A program made the translations under genes and the position numbers. This document shows, piece by piece, positions 12,866 to 23,328 of a DNA stretch of 64,000 bases (within the stretch, counting starts at the first letter, position 1; each line of letters starts with the position of its first letter). Below the pieces are notes generated by a model that was given only the letters and a program-made list of their open reading frames with translations, made no database searches and was not told the origin of the DNA. Location: assembly GCF_022965805.1 (NCBI RefSeq), contig NC_133109.1:697001-761000 (forward strand), in the 5' to 3' direction. The stretch comes from Primulina eburnea (taxonomy: Eukaryota; Streptophyta; Magnoliopsida; Lamiales; Gesneriaceae).

Positions 12866-13933
12866 ATCTGTATAAATTAATATTCAATAAATTAATAATC
12901 AATTTAGTTAATATTTTGTGTTGGTACATAATTTAAATAAATTAATAAGATATTAATTTTTCAAAAGACCTTTGTATAAAGCTAGGCTGTGTTTGGTACG
13001 AGGATAAAATAAACTAATGATTAGTATGTAAATGATAAAGAAAATGATTGTGATTGAATTGTAATATATGATGTAAGGATTGGTAAAATAGGTGTTGTGT
13101 TTGGTGAGATTTTTAAAGGTGTGACTAAATATAGACTTAACTTGTAATACCCAAACTACCCTTTGACTGACCCGTTTACTTACTACTTCCTCATGGGCCT
13201 CTAATTTACCTATCCACACATTTCCTTCCACTCATTTCCGCCGCACAATATCTTCGACTGAAACCCTAGCCGACAGCAACGTAAACGCTCCGCTTAGGTT
13301 TCCGAATTACTCTCGAAAATGTCTGGATCCTGATGTGTTCCAACTGAAGCCGACACCCGAAGGTGTGAAATTGGAGTGTCCAGGTTCATATTCGATCGAC
13401 ATTGCAAGATACTGTCCCACAAAACTTTTTTGCGGAAGTAGATTACAGGTCCAACTTCTTACAGGCCAAGAAAGTGAGTATTTTAGACAAAAGTACGTAA
13501 AAATAATAATTTTTTTACAAAAGCTGCTGCAAATTGAAGTAAAGATCCAAGAATTGAAACAATTTTTACCTGATTCAGGAAGATTTAGCCGAACACAGCA
13601 AGACCTAAGCGACTCACTTTCTTCCTTCGTACGATCTTGTTAGGTGGGAGGAAGAGTCCTTTGTTGCCACTCTTCTGACACAAAAGGGTATTATAGTAAA
13701 TCAAACCTTGGACAGAATGTAGGACTAATAATTTTGGGCCTTGCCATGGGTTTAAATTATCCAGGCTAATATAACATAGTCCACTGGTTACTAGATTAGG
13801 TGGGTTTACTAACAAATGAACCAAACGTCTGATAAGCTAGGAAAAAAAAATCCAAACCTACTTTATCCACCCAACCAAGCAAGGCCCTACGGTCTTGTCA
13901 ATATCATAAATTAATAATTCTCTATAATCACAT
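12866..13933. mobile_element. MITE with 'taaattaata' ends, split by a second element
   Basis: Left part (12866-12981) reads AATCTGTATAAATTAATATT.. and right part (13890-13933) reads ..ATAAATTAATAATTCTCTATAA, roughly reverse complements. This resembles small MITEs widespread in plant genomes. The 902-bp element at 12985-13886 lies between the halves. Boundaries are approximate and the identification rests only on the inverted ends. Confidence 0.4.
12985..13886. mobile_element. Non-autonomous PIF/Harbinger-like element with apparent captured sequence
   Basis: Imperfect terminal inverted repeats (left GGCTGTGTTTGGTACGAGGATAAA; right end, reverse-complemented, GGCCTTGCTTGGTTGGGTGGATAA) are flanked by the trinucleotide CTA on both sides (12982-12984 and 13887-13889). 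A 3-bp duplication and this kind of end fit PIF/Harbinger MITEs, though TTA/TAA is the usual target. The GC-richer interior from about 13190 to 13660 looks unlike the ends: a 5'-UTR-like stretch 'gaaaccctagccgac', a short ATG frame and an exon-like AAAG|GTGAGTAT junction. This suggests a captured gene piece. The 102-codon ORF at 13335-13643 has no recognisable product. Confidence 0.55.
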
Positions 13934-14189
13934 ACATTACTAGGACAATTTATTAAAATATGATTATATTATTATTTGTTTTTCATGAAATTTAATTCTA
14001 TTGTTATATTTGTTTGTAACGTGAATTTTATTTAACAATGAATATTATTTAATTGTATTTTTAAAAAAACAATGAATATCACTTACTTATTTATGTATAT
14101 GTGTATAATAAATTTTTATATATTAATTAAATGAATATGATACATGTATGGGTAAACCACAAGGACTTTTATGTAATGAAAATTATGTT
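13934..14189. other. AT-rich intergenic stretch
   Basis: AT-rich sequence with short homopolymer runs and no coding or repeat signal that I can recognise. Confidence 0.5.
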
Positions 14190-14320
14190 GAAAAATTTTC
14201 TTGGGAATCCTTGAGGATCTTCACCGCGACCAAAATCTCACTCGATAGTTTTCCTTTATAGACAATTCCATAACCTCCTTCTCCCAATTTTCACTAAACT
14301 GATTGGTGATTATCAGCACA
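14190..14320 (-). pseudogene. Receptor-like kinase fragment (ATP-binding loop)
   Basis: Read on the minus strand, this gives NQFSE then, after a one-base frameshift, LGEGGYGIVYKGKLSSEILV and AVKILKDSQENF. That is the glycine-rich loop (GxGxxG) and the VAVK lysine of a receptor-like protein kinase, closest in style to the LRK10-like/PR5K group. Only this 40-codon block survives; neither upstream extracellular domain nor downstream catalytic loop is present nearby. The frameshift lies between SE and LGEGG. It is a relic, not a gene. Confidence 0.75.
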
Positions 14321-14413
14321 GGAGAATCTATAAGGTTTTAGATTTACAGCTTCCACAAGCACAAGCTGGTTCAGACAAGCTCAAATACAGATTTCTTTCA
14401 CCATCCATCGAGC

Positions 14414-14572
14414 ATGGGAGCGGAACAGATAGAACTTTATAAAGCGTACGTGGTGCAAGAAACGATTAAAAGCGCGGGTTCGTGGGAGTGGCTTAGATCC
14501 CATAGCTTGATTTGTTGCAGCAGAGCGATTAAAGATTACGAAATCTGTTACGCTGTACTCATTGGAACTTGA
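14414..14572 (+). other. Short open frame, 52 codons, unrecognised
   Basis: An ATG frame begins MGAEQIELYKAYVVQE and ends in a TGA. Its base composition is less AT-rich than the surroundings and the residues look protein-like (SWEWLRSHSLICC), so it may be a piece of an exon. I recognise no family, and no flanking exon could be assembled. Confidence 0.25.
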
Positions 14573-14860
14573 AGGGTGAAGCAGATGAGTTTAAAGATAA
14601 CAGCTTGAGGTGAATAAATCCTTTCCCATCATGAAGTTGAAGTTTTTGAGAGACATAGTCAGATGTAATCTACTTTAATTTAAACTTCAGCGAGGAAGGG
14701 AGTTCAAGCAGTGTATCGTAGCATTCATTGCAATATAAATCAAAACCAGGATGGATCATAGCCGCAATGCTGTGGCTGCTGATATATTTATGTCTGAACC
14801 GAAAACGAATCATCTTGTTTGCATCTATCTAGTCGGCTTACAATCATTTGCCACGACAAA

Positions 14861-15045
14861 TTTCATTAAAATATGAAAGATTCACGCGATCTAATGGTAT
14901 TAAGATATGAGGAAAATTATTTCTTCCACTAATTTTAGCTTTTGGATTATCAACACATAAAAATGACAATTTTCATTAAATTATGAAGGATCCACATAAT
15001 CTAATGGTGTTGGGATATGAGAATTATTACTTCCACATATGATAA
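14861..15045. repeat. Imperfect direct duplication of about 80 bp
   Basis: The segments 14861-14945 and 14965-15045 share 'aatttcattaaa.tatgaa', a near-identical 'atctaatggt.tt..gatatgag' and 'ttacttccac'-type ends. They form a local, diverged duplication in otherwise featureless intergenic DNA (14600-15530), where I see nothing else. Confidence 0.55.
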
Positions 15046-15530
15046 ACTAACTCGTCTTGCTCCAAAATGGAATTTTTCTTCAAATTTAGCTCCGATAGAG
15101 CAAGAACGATATATTGATGGCAAAAAATCATAATTTTATACTAATTATCATTTATTTGCAAAATTAATCATAACCATTGTCAATTATTTGCTATATTTAT
15201 TATTCAGGCGATTTAAACTTTTTTTCGGTCTTCCCCTTTTTACGTCCTGGTGGGCAATGTGAACTTGGATTTCGTTTCTACGTACGTCTTATTTTTTTTT
15301 AAAAAATCTACAGCCACTATATAGTATTATAAAGGTTGCATCCCATACAAAGATTAATAGTTTACCACGTCTATGAAAATGTAATCCTACATCGTCGCGT
15401 TTTTATCATGATTTCTGCTCGTCACATATCACAATCAACTAATGTACGAATAATATTTACAGCTGGAGGAGATGGCGTCTTTGGTCCTAATGTTTTGCCT
15501 AAAATTTCATATTTAAATTACTTGCTAGCC

Positions 15531-15706
15531 AAAAACTTGTGTGAGACGGTCTCACGGGTCATATTTGTGGGACGGGTCTCTTATTGAGTCATCCACAAAA
15601 AAATGTTATTTTTTATGCTAAGAGTATTACTTTTTATTGTGAATATAGGTAGAGTCGATCCGTCTCACAGATTAAGATCCGTGAGACGGTCTCTTGAGAC
15701 TCACTC
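15531..15706. mobile_element. MITE family M, copy 1
   Basis: The ends carry the inverted repeat GTGTGAGACGGTCTCAC / GTGAGACGGTCTC. The middle has the family core 'atgctaagagtattac', 'tttttattgtgaatat' and 'gatccgtctcacagatt'. About 175 bp, non-coding, one of at least eleven copies in this window. Confidence 0.85.
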
Positions 15707-15727
15707 TACTTGCTAAACGGTCACCGC

Positions 15728-15790
15728 TACCAGTGGCATAAACCTCTCTGGTGGGAGAAGTGTAGGTTCAAACCCACACAAAAAAAAAAT
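15728..15790 (+). repeat. Possible SINE 3' fragment
   Basis: A GGTTCAAACCC motif (RNA polymerase III B-box-like) is followed closely by a run of A. That is the layout of the end of a tRNA-derived SINE. No convincing A-box or target duplication is seen, so this is tentative. Confidence 0.25.
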
Positions 15791-16459
15791 AACAAAACCG
15801 TCGTAATTTGAAGAAAAAAAATTCACTTCTTGTTAAACATTGGGTGTAAATTTATGCTCTCCCAGAATTGGAAAGAATTCGCGGAATCGAGACATTTATC
15901 AGGATCACACTTGCTATAATATTCAATATATAATACACAGGATTAGGAAGGACAATGTCTAAGAATGATAATTAAATCAAGAAGTGGTCCAATTCATTTT
16001 CTTCTCGATTCTTGATAAATCATATTATCATATTTTGAAATCCAAATCTGCACATTGAACCATGTCATTTTCATAATTATGAGGTAATAAATTCCATTCT
16101 TTAACATCCTGATGATTCAAATGATTCAATGGCAACGAGTGAACGTTCAGAACTAAGAACTCGGTCTTGATTGTTAACAAATCATGTCAAGAAATATGTG
16201 CTGCACATTGTAGGAAATAACATGACATAAAAAGCCACAAAACAGGAGTTGAAGTCATCACTCATTTTTAGAAAACAGTTCACTGTAACAGTTTCATTGC
16301 TTACTTTCAAATGTATATGCTCATTGCCAAAAATTTGAAAAAACAAGTTCTGCAACCACTTTTATTTAAAAGAGAGGAACTATTGTACCCGGTATCTAGG
16401 AGATTCAAGAAATGGTAATGGATTTATATCCATGGAAAGAGGATTAGGATAGGCAAGTT
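15791..16459. other. Intergenic and probable 3' UTR of RHIP1
   Basis: No ORFs or repeats recognised. The part nearest 16459 should hold the 3' UTR and polyadenylation site of the minus-strand RHIP1 gene. Confidence 0.5.
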
Positions 16460-19400
16460 TCAAACTGAGATCCCATAATTGCTGATCTTTGTAACTTCTT
16501 TGGACAGAGAATTCCTTTCTCGTTTTGCCTCTTTAGCAAGGTTCATAACCTAAAAGCACAAAAAGTAGTCACCATGAGTATTTGTTACAACAAAAATGCA
16601 ATGTTTTGTTACACGCGTGCATAAAATAACTTCAAGTTTCCTCACATTTAACAAGTGTTCGGATATTTTTTCCTTGTTAATTAGGTGAATAATGATGAAA
16701 TCTTAACTCCAAAAAGTAAAACTTGAAAACTAAAATAAATTATTTTCATATTTTCAGTAAACAGTATGGCTTCAACACATGCCACGGGCATAAATTTCTA
16801 CCGTAAGAGTAAAGAATAGATGATGACATACTACATGATGTCTTAAAGAGTAAATGCTTGTTTTGTAGGAAAATTTTTCTGTATGAACTTCAACGAGGAC
16901 ACAAGGTAGGGCAACATTTGCCTAAACTATGATTCAAAAGCTTAACCAGGCCATATTTAGGCTATTTGAGTATATCTTCTCGTCAAAATCCTCTACTTTA
17001 AGAGGGAAGAATGATACATTAAGGCCACAAAACACATAAAAAAAAACAGATATGCTCTATTCCAAGAGGTAAAAACTTTGTTGGCCTCAATTGGGATGAG
17101 CCATCCAACAAACATTAGCATCCATCTTGTTGAAGATGTTGATGATGACTGCTTTTACTTGTTATGAATTGCAAGTTTTTGGCTCAATATTCAACAATAA
17201 TGAAGAAAAATACAGCTAAAGTCACTCGGAAATAGATTACAAGCTGATAATTAATTCTATAACAATACTTAAAGACTGGTCTCGTATAGATTTGGAATTT
17301 CTAAATCAAGACCAATGAAACGATACTACGATGCCAAGGTTTTACTCTACAGAAATTTTGAAACTAGATCTTTGTGATTTGGATATTACAAGATGTATAA
17401 TCCCCCTTCAGATAAATAGCGAACGGGACTTACTTGTGTTCTAAACCGAGATGCTTCTCTGCTAGGAAGCTCCCTAAGAACATCCTTCAAACCTGATACA
17501 ACATAAATCATATCAAACAATCTGATCGAGAAAGAAAAAAAAACTGTTATTGCTTGACATATCATTATCTCTGCAAACCATTCCCATGGACACAGGCCAA
17601 CATAGACATAAATATTTCATAAAATGAGAGAGGAAACAGTTTACAAACCTCCTGCTTGTCTTTCTATCTTATAAGCAGAGTTGATGGCAGTATGTATTTG
17701 CTTTCCTGCCTGCCTGAACAGAAAAATTACAATTTTGAACAGAAAGCGTCATCAAAGGATTAATGAGATACCTAATAAATGAAGTTTGAATGTAGGATAC
17801 AGACTGAAAGCAAAAAAAACCTGAGTTTTGTTCTCCCTCGTAATAAGTCATCTTCTGCTTGCATTGCCTTTCTCTAATGTATTAAGAGCACATGTCATTT
17901 CTACGTCCAGATGAGTCAAAATCACAACTATTTATTTCACAATCAACGACACTAAAAAATTTCTCACTATCTGTTTGAAATCTTAAACGTCCCTATATCA
18001 ACTCTTATTTAATGTTTGTGAATGGAAGCCAAGGGAGAGGGATGGTATCAGGAAGATGTAAACCTTTCTAGAAAAGCACTAAGTACAACTGAAGAATGCT
18101 TCAGGTGTTGATGTCATACAAAGTTATCCAAAAAGGAATACCTCCAATTTTTCAGCTTCGACCTTCAAAAGATCCATAGATTGCCGCAATTCCTTGACCT
18201 TTACATCCGCTCTGGAAAGCAATACCTGGATCAGAAGCATCATTTACAACATTAATTCATTTATTATCCAAGAGTCTCAAAAAATCAGATACTTAATATG
18301 ATTAATAGTTTTCTTTGCTATATAAGTGGATTGAGCTAATTTAGCCGAAACTTCACAATTTTTTCATCTATTTCACAATGTTACATTGCCAGATCACACT
18401 ATTTTCACCTGCTTTTGTGTCTATATCTACTCAATAAACATTGTACAATAGCTTAATCAAAATACCATCTTACTGTTTTTTAGGCCACTCACATTTTTGT
18501 TCACATAGTTGGTTTGATATATCATAAATACAAGGGAATCCATAGTTGCTGTGGTACCTCTTCGTTGACAAAGAGGCGCAATGAATTGTAGTACAGGAAT
18601 TGTCTGGTTCCTGTTGACAACAATGACAAAAAATTTAACAAAAAAGTTAAATTTTTGACAACTGAATAGTCAGAAAAATAATGGTTAATCGAAGTCTTTG
18701 ACACAACTACATTAGCAAATCCATTTGTAAACCTATCCACCGTTTATGACTTACTTTTCAGACCCAGTAATCCTAAACCAATACCAACTCCTGTGGCCAT
18801 CAATGGGTGCGAAGAAGCAATAAGAAAGCCCTCTGCAAAACAATAATGTCATAGAAAAATTTAAAAACCAAAAGGACCAAAAAATGAAAGTCAAATTATC
18901 ACAGGAACCAACATATCATGAATTATTAGCACAAACAGACCTTTCATCTTCCCGAAAACAATGTCCTCATAGGCGTTACAGTCAGACTTGACACTTTGCA
19001 AAGAATCCTGCACCAAGATTCTTTCAAATCAAAACAGTACATAAACCTTATCTGTTGCATTTGCCAGAAAATAGTCAGAATTTATCATAAATCAATTGAT
19101 CAGGAACCGTTAATGCTCTAGCTAAAACTTTTAAAGATTTATGCTTCGAATATTAGCATGAGTATGTGCTTTCCTGCAGTGTCGTTGAGGATTAAATAAA
19201 GTATTTAGAAGCCTTGATACTGAAACCTTAGGCTTTTGTTAAATTAATGAGGATACTAAACCATGCATTAGACTAACAATCTCCACAAAAGGTCAGTATA
19301 ATCCAGAAACTAAGATCCATGGAATACCTTTTATGGTCCGGGACCAAGATAAAAGACATAGTTCCCCAATGCTCAAGTAAGATTTCCAGGCACACAAGTT

Positions 19401-20306
19401 CATTTTAGCACACAAAATATCAATGAAATCCTACCATGGATATTTAGTGAAACACGGTTTACTTATTCATTTTTGTCCTAAAATACTGGTACTGAGAATT
19501 TTTTGAGAACATGGACAAAATAATTAAACCTACACTCTACACACAATTACATCTCTTGTCTGAGCTGAAATTTCTTACGATACATGTCCCCAGTCGTGCT
19601 AACACAACAAAAACGAAAGGCATAGCCACATATAGTCTATCCATAGAATGGTGTGATATCTGGACAAAAGTTGCAGAACAAAATCGGATGATTGCCCCCT
19701 GCTCAAAGAAAAATTACTGTGTTCAATCGCAAATTTTAAATTGCAGAGAAATGATTCAAATAACTGAAAACAAGAAACATAGCAATGCATTCTTATTCTT
19801 CAATAGCAAACAAATAGAGACTTCCTTCATGATTTGTACATCAAATAGAGCGAACTCGCATTCATCGCAAGAGATTAGAAAAAAGTATTCAGAGCCTCTG
19901 AGCAGAGTTTATGCTTATGGGGATATACACGCGAGCAAGTTTTTAGTTTCCGCATTCCTTTATTTTACTAGCTAAACAAAGGTTACAACGAAACAACTGA
20001 TTCACTGAAACACCTACAACCTAACATAAAGCGAACAGAAGAAAGAGTGAAAACTTAGAACATTACAATAGTTTGGTTGAAATGAGCAGAGGAGGTTGTG
20101 ATAATGCGATCGAATCTCGATTTGGTGACATCGATTGCATCCTCTACGCTCCTTTCGACCGTCTTCTGCGCAATTTGTGCCTGCTGAACAGCGTAATCCA
20201 TCCACGGAATATTCTCCTCAATGAATTCTGAGACTTTGTGACCGGTCACCTCCGGAGGAATACCGTCCGGCTTCCCTTCCGATGATTCGCCGGCGATTGT
20301 TGCCAT
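16460..20306 (-). CDS. RHIP1: RGS1-HXK1-interacting protein 1 (RHIP1), nine exons, intact
   Basis: Nine exons join in frame to 262 codons plus stop: 20067-20306, 18941-19007, 18755-18832, 18558-18610, 18142-18225, 17821-17873, 17649-17713, 17434-17492 and 16460-16549. All introns are GT-AG. The product starts MATIAGESSEGK, has ENIPWMDYAVQQAQIAQKTV and KSRFDRIITTSSAHFNQT, then a hydrophobic, Gly-rich segment LIASSHPLMATGVGIGLGLL (about residues 105-127, likely membrane-associated). A charged coiled-coil region follows (SRADVKVKELRQSMDLLKVE and on) and the end is NYGISV. This matches Arabidopsis At4g26410 (RHIP1) in length and order. RHIP1 is reported to bind the G-protein regulator RGS1 and hexokinase HXK1 in glucose signalling; that role is known from the family, not shown here. 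The start is the first ATG of the conserved frame. No lesion is seen. Confidence 0.93.
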
Positions 20307-20559
20307 TCTGTACCAAAGCTTCGAGTTTCGCGGGCGGTGTGTAAGATTTCGTTTGTTTAGGTTGGTAGTGCGATCCTGGGCTGGGCTCGGGTGTCTTCTG
20401 ATTTGGGTTGAACCGGAGTAGAGATCGGATATAGTGATTAATAGCATTTTATTATTAAAATAGAAAAATTCAAAAGTATTTTTAATATGTTATGAAAAAG
20501 TAAAAATTTATGGTAAAAATCATAGTACGGGAAAAAGAGTGCAGTCATGTAAACTCCTC

Positions 20560-21110
20560 TCATGTTCACATTAACAATTTTTCACAAATTTCGTAGATTG
20601 TGCACTGAATATTGTCGTAGGAAGTGTCTTTGTGAAGAGATCTGATGAGCTTTTCACTTGATTGAATGTGACGAACATCAATATATTTATTCTTCTCAAG
20701 CTCCTTGGTAAATACGAAGAACTTAGGAGGAATTTGTTTAGTTCTGTCGCTTTTTATGTATCATTCTTTCATTTCAACAACACATGCAGCATTATCTTCA
20801 TATAGTATCACATGCTTCTCGTCAAATGATAATCCGCATGAGATTTGGATATGTTGGATTATTGATTTTAACTACACATATCCACGGTTTGCTTCATGTA
20901 GTGCAATAATCTCGGCATTATTTAATGAAGTTTTTACGAATGTTTATGTGAACGCCACGAGTAAATATATATCCAGTTTGGGAACGTACCTTGTGTGGAT
21001 CAGATAAGTATCCAGCATCGACATAACCAATTATACTTGGATTAGCATCTTTTGAATACAAAAGTCCTAAATCTGTCGTTCCTCGTAGATAACGGAATAT
21101 ATGTTTATAA
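20560..21110 (-). pseudogene. Ty1/copia RNase H fragment
   Basis: On the minus strand: RYLRGTTDLGLLYSKDANPS, then IIGYVDAGYLSDPHKVRSQT, then broken pieces including KYIDVRHIQSS. This is the end of copia reverse transcriptase/RNase H, normally DAGYLSDPHKARSQTGYVF. Several stops and frameshifts interrupt it. The left end fades near 20560, where the C-terminal H-motif region should end. No LTR was identified beside it. Confidence 0.8.
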
Positions 21111-21301
21111 CGATAAAGTTAACGGCTTATATATTTTTTCCTTGCATAGAGAAATCGGAAGGCTCACACAAAGAGATAGTACAATTTCAGTCTCTTACTA
21201 CAAATTGAAGAATTATGGGATGAACATTCCTCCCTGGTACCTTCTTGCGAATGCGCAACACGAAAATAACTTGAACATGATCAGCGACAGCGATTACTTC
21301 A

Positions 21302-22130
21302 AATTTTGATGGAATTAAATGAGAGTTATCTTCATATTCAAAGCCAAATTCTCATTATGACTCCCTTATCTACTGTCAGACAAGCTTTTTCGATAATCTC
21401 TCAAGAAGAGTCTCATCGATCTATGACTTCTGTAGATGTCCCAGCTGCCTTGTTTTTTCTCTAATCAAACCCGAAAGGACCAGCAACAGAAAGATGTTAT
21501 CAAATGTGACTATTGGCATTGGAATGGTCACACAAAGACTACTTGTTATAAGCTGAAAGGATATCATCCTGGTCATAAGGTGTTTTAAGGCCCAAGTTAG
21601 AGGCATGCCTCATAAAGTTGTGAAGAATAGAAGGCCACAAATTGATGCAAATATGGTCGACCGTGACGCGGTTGTAGGCACACCAACTGAATCAGTAAGT
21701 GATGCTCCGATCTTCAGTCAAGCTCAATTTGCCAAGATTCTGAAGTTGTTGGGAAAATACAGTGTTGTAACTCCTCATGAAGCTATGGTGAATATGGCGA
21801 GTACAGGACAGATGAGTTATTTATCATTATCTCACCCTTCAAAAATTCCTTGGAATATCGACACTGGTTCAAATGAACATATGGTGGGAGATTCATTGAT
21901 CTTGAAAAATTCTAAATCCATGTACGGTGGAAGATTCATTGATCTTGCAAATTTTAAATCCATAGGTAATTCATCTGCATCAGTTCGTTTGCCCAATGGG
22001 AGTAAAACGTCCATTAGCAGAACATGATCTATAAAGTCTTGCAAATTCCTGATTTTAAAATTAACCTGCTCTCTGTATCTAATATAGCATTGCATCTCTA
22101 AAATTCTCATACAATTTGGGAAGAACATTC
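21302..22130 (+). pseudogene. Ty1/copia gag-protease fragment
   Basis: Plus-strand frames give remnants of gag (MTPLSTVRQAFSIISQEESH) and a zinc knuckle with its first Cys changed or shifted (YWHWNGHTKTTCYKLKGYHP). A 140-codon open stretch at 21605-22027 ends with the protease active-site region PWNIDTGSNEHMVGDS (usual IDTGAxxHM). Frame changes between these pieces and a stop at 22027 show it is dead. It points opposite to the neighbouring RNase H and gag fragments, so at least two copia insertions are mixed here. Confidence 0.8.
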
Positions 22131-22136
22131 AAGAGA

Positions 22137-22330
22137 ATTAGAGCTCTTTTTCCTCTAATATGACTTCTATGTTTTCAAGATCATCCAATATCTTTATGAA
22201 CTCATCAATCTGGTCACCAATGTTCTTCTCTTTACGAATCTTGAATGAATACAACCGATGTTTCACATAGAGTCGATTTTCCATGGACTTGATGTGATAT
22301 GCATGACAAAGTTTACGATATAATAAATAA
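22137..22330 (-). pseudogene. Ty1/copia gag fragment
   Basis: The minus strand reads IKSMENRLYVKHRLYSFKI, KEKNIGDQIDEFIKILDDL and ENIEVILEEKEL. This is the conserved middle of copia gag (UBN2-type: SLxNRLYLKQxLYSFKM, HIDEFNKIxxDL). It stays open over about 55 codons but lacks both ends. Confidence 0.75.
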
Positions 22331-23325
22331 AATGTATTTAAAAATTTCTTTTATTTAATAGTGAAACAAAATTAGGCTTCTAATTTCATTTTTGGGATAA
22401 ATTTTGTTACACTCATAGTACACATAATAAGGATTTATTTTTATAATAAATTCTACTTTCAAAGACGACAAATTATTTTTGAGTTATTTCACTATTTTAA
22501 TTTTTCATTAATGATTTATCTTAATTTCAATATTAATGTGAAACTATTAATATTTAAAATTTTAACTCGTTTTTTTATTCATTTAAATCATGGTATTAAT
22601 TTCTCGTATTAGATAGTGATTAAGATATTATTCTTGCACTAAAGAAAGTGAGAATTTTAAATTTATATCTTAATTCATATCCTTCTAAATTACAGGAAAA
22701 ATTATATTATCTCTTGAGAAAATATATATTGGTTATGTTTTTTAAATCTATCTTTATTTTTATGTCAAATTATCAAAATAGATAATTGATTTCTCATGTG
22801 TTAAAATTATTGAGTAGTCTACAAATCAATCTTTAAAGCCTAATTACTACTTATTCATAAATTACCGTGACCTACCAAATTCCTAGTCCTTCCCACAAAC
22901 CCACGTTCTAGGCAAATTTTTATACATTCAATATTAAATAAATTACAATCTTCATTCTTTCTTCTTAGCTTATAAAGAAAGCATGTTTACAAAATGATTT
23001 CTTTCTATTTAATATGAAATTATTATTATTTAAAAATTGTAACACATTTTCATATATTTCTTTGAATATGACAATAATTTCTCCTAATTAAATTGTTAAT
23101 CTTTCATGTTCCTTTTGTGTAGTACTATATAAATCCTCACAACCCATTTTCATTTTTCTTACAAAGTGAATAGAGAGACATGTCATAATCTCTATATTTT
23201 ATTACCACCGAATTTACTTCAAAGTACTATTTCAATTCATTTCGATTTGTTAAATTGCCACCGCCAACTTATTCCCTTCCATACTAGTATATTCTCATTC
23301 TTTTTATTAAATTAGAGTAGTGACA
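22331..23325. other. AT-rich intergenic DNA
   Basis: About 1 kb of AT-rich sequence without recognisable genes or well-defined repeats. Confidence 0.5.
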
Positions 23326-23328
23326 TAA

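Noticed and set aside
19511..19975. 154-codon ORF on the plus strand
   Set aside because: It lies wholly inside intron 1 of the minus-strand RHIP1 gene, has an unlikely composition and matches no family I know.
20307..20447. Upstream extension of the RHIP1 first exon
   Set aside because: The frame stays open to 20447, but conservation begins at the ATG at 20306 and the upstream residues look like translated 5' UTR.
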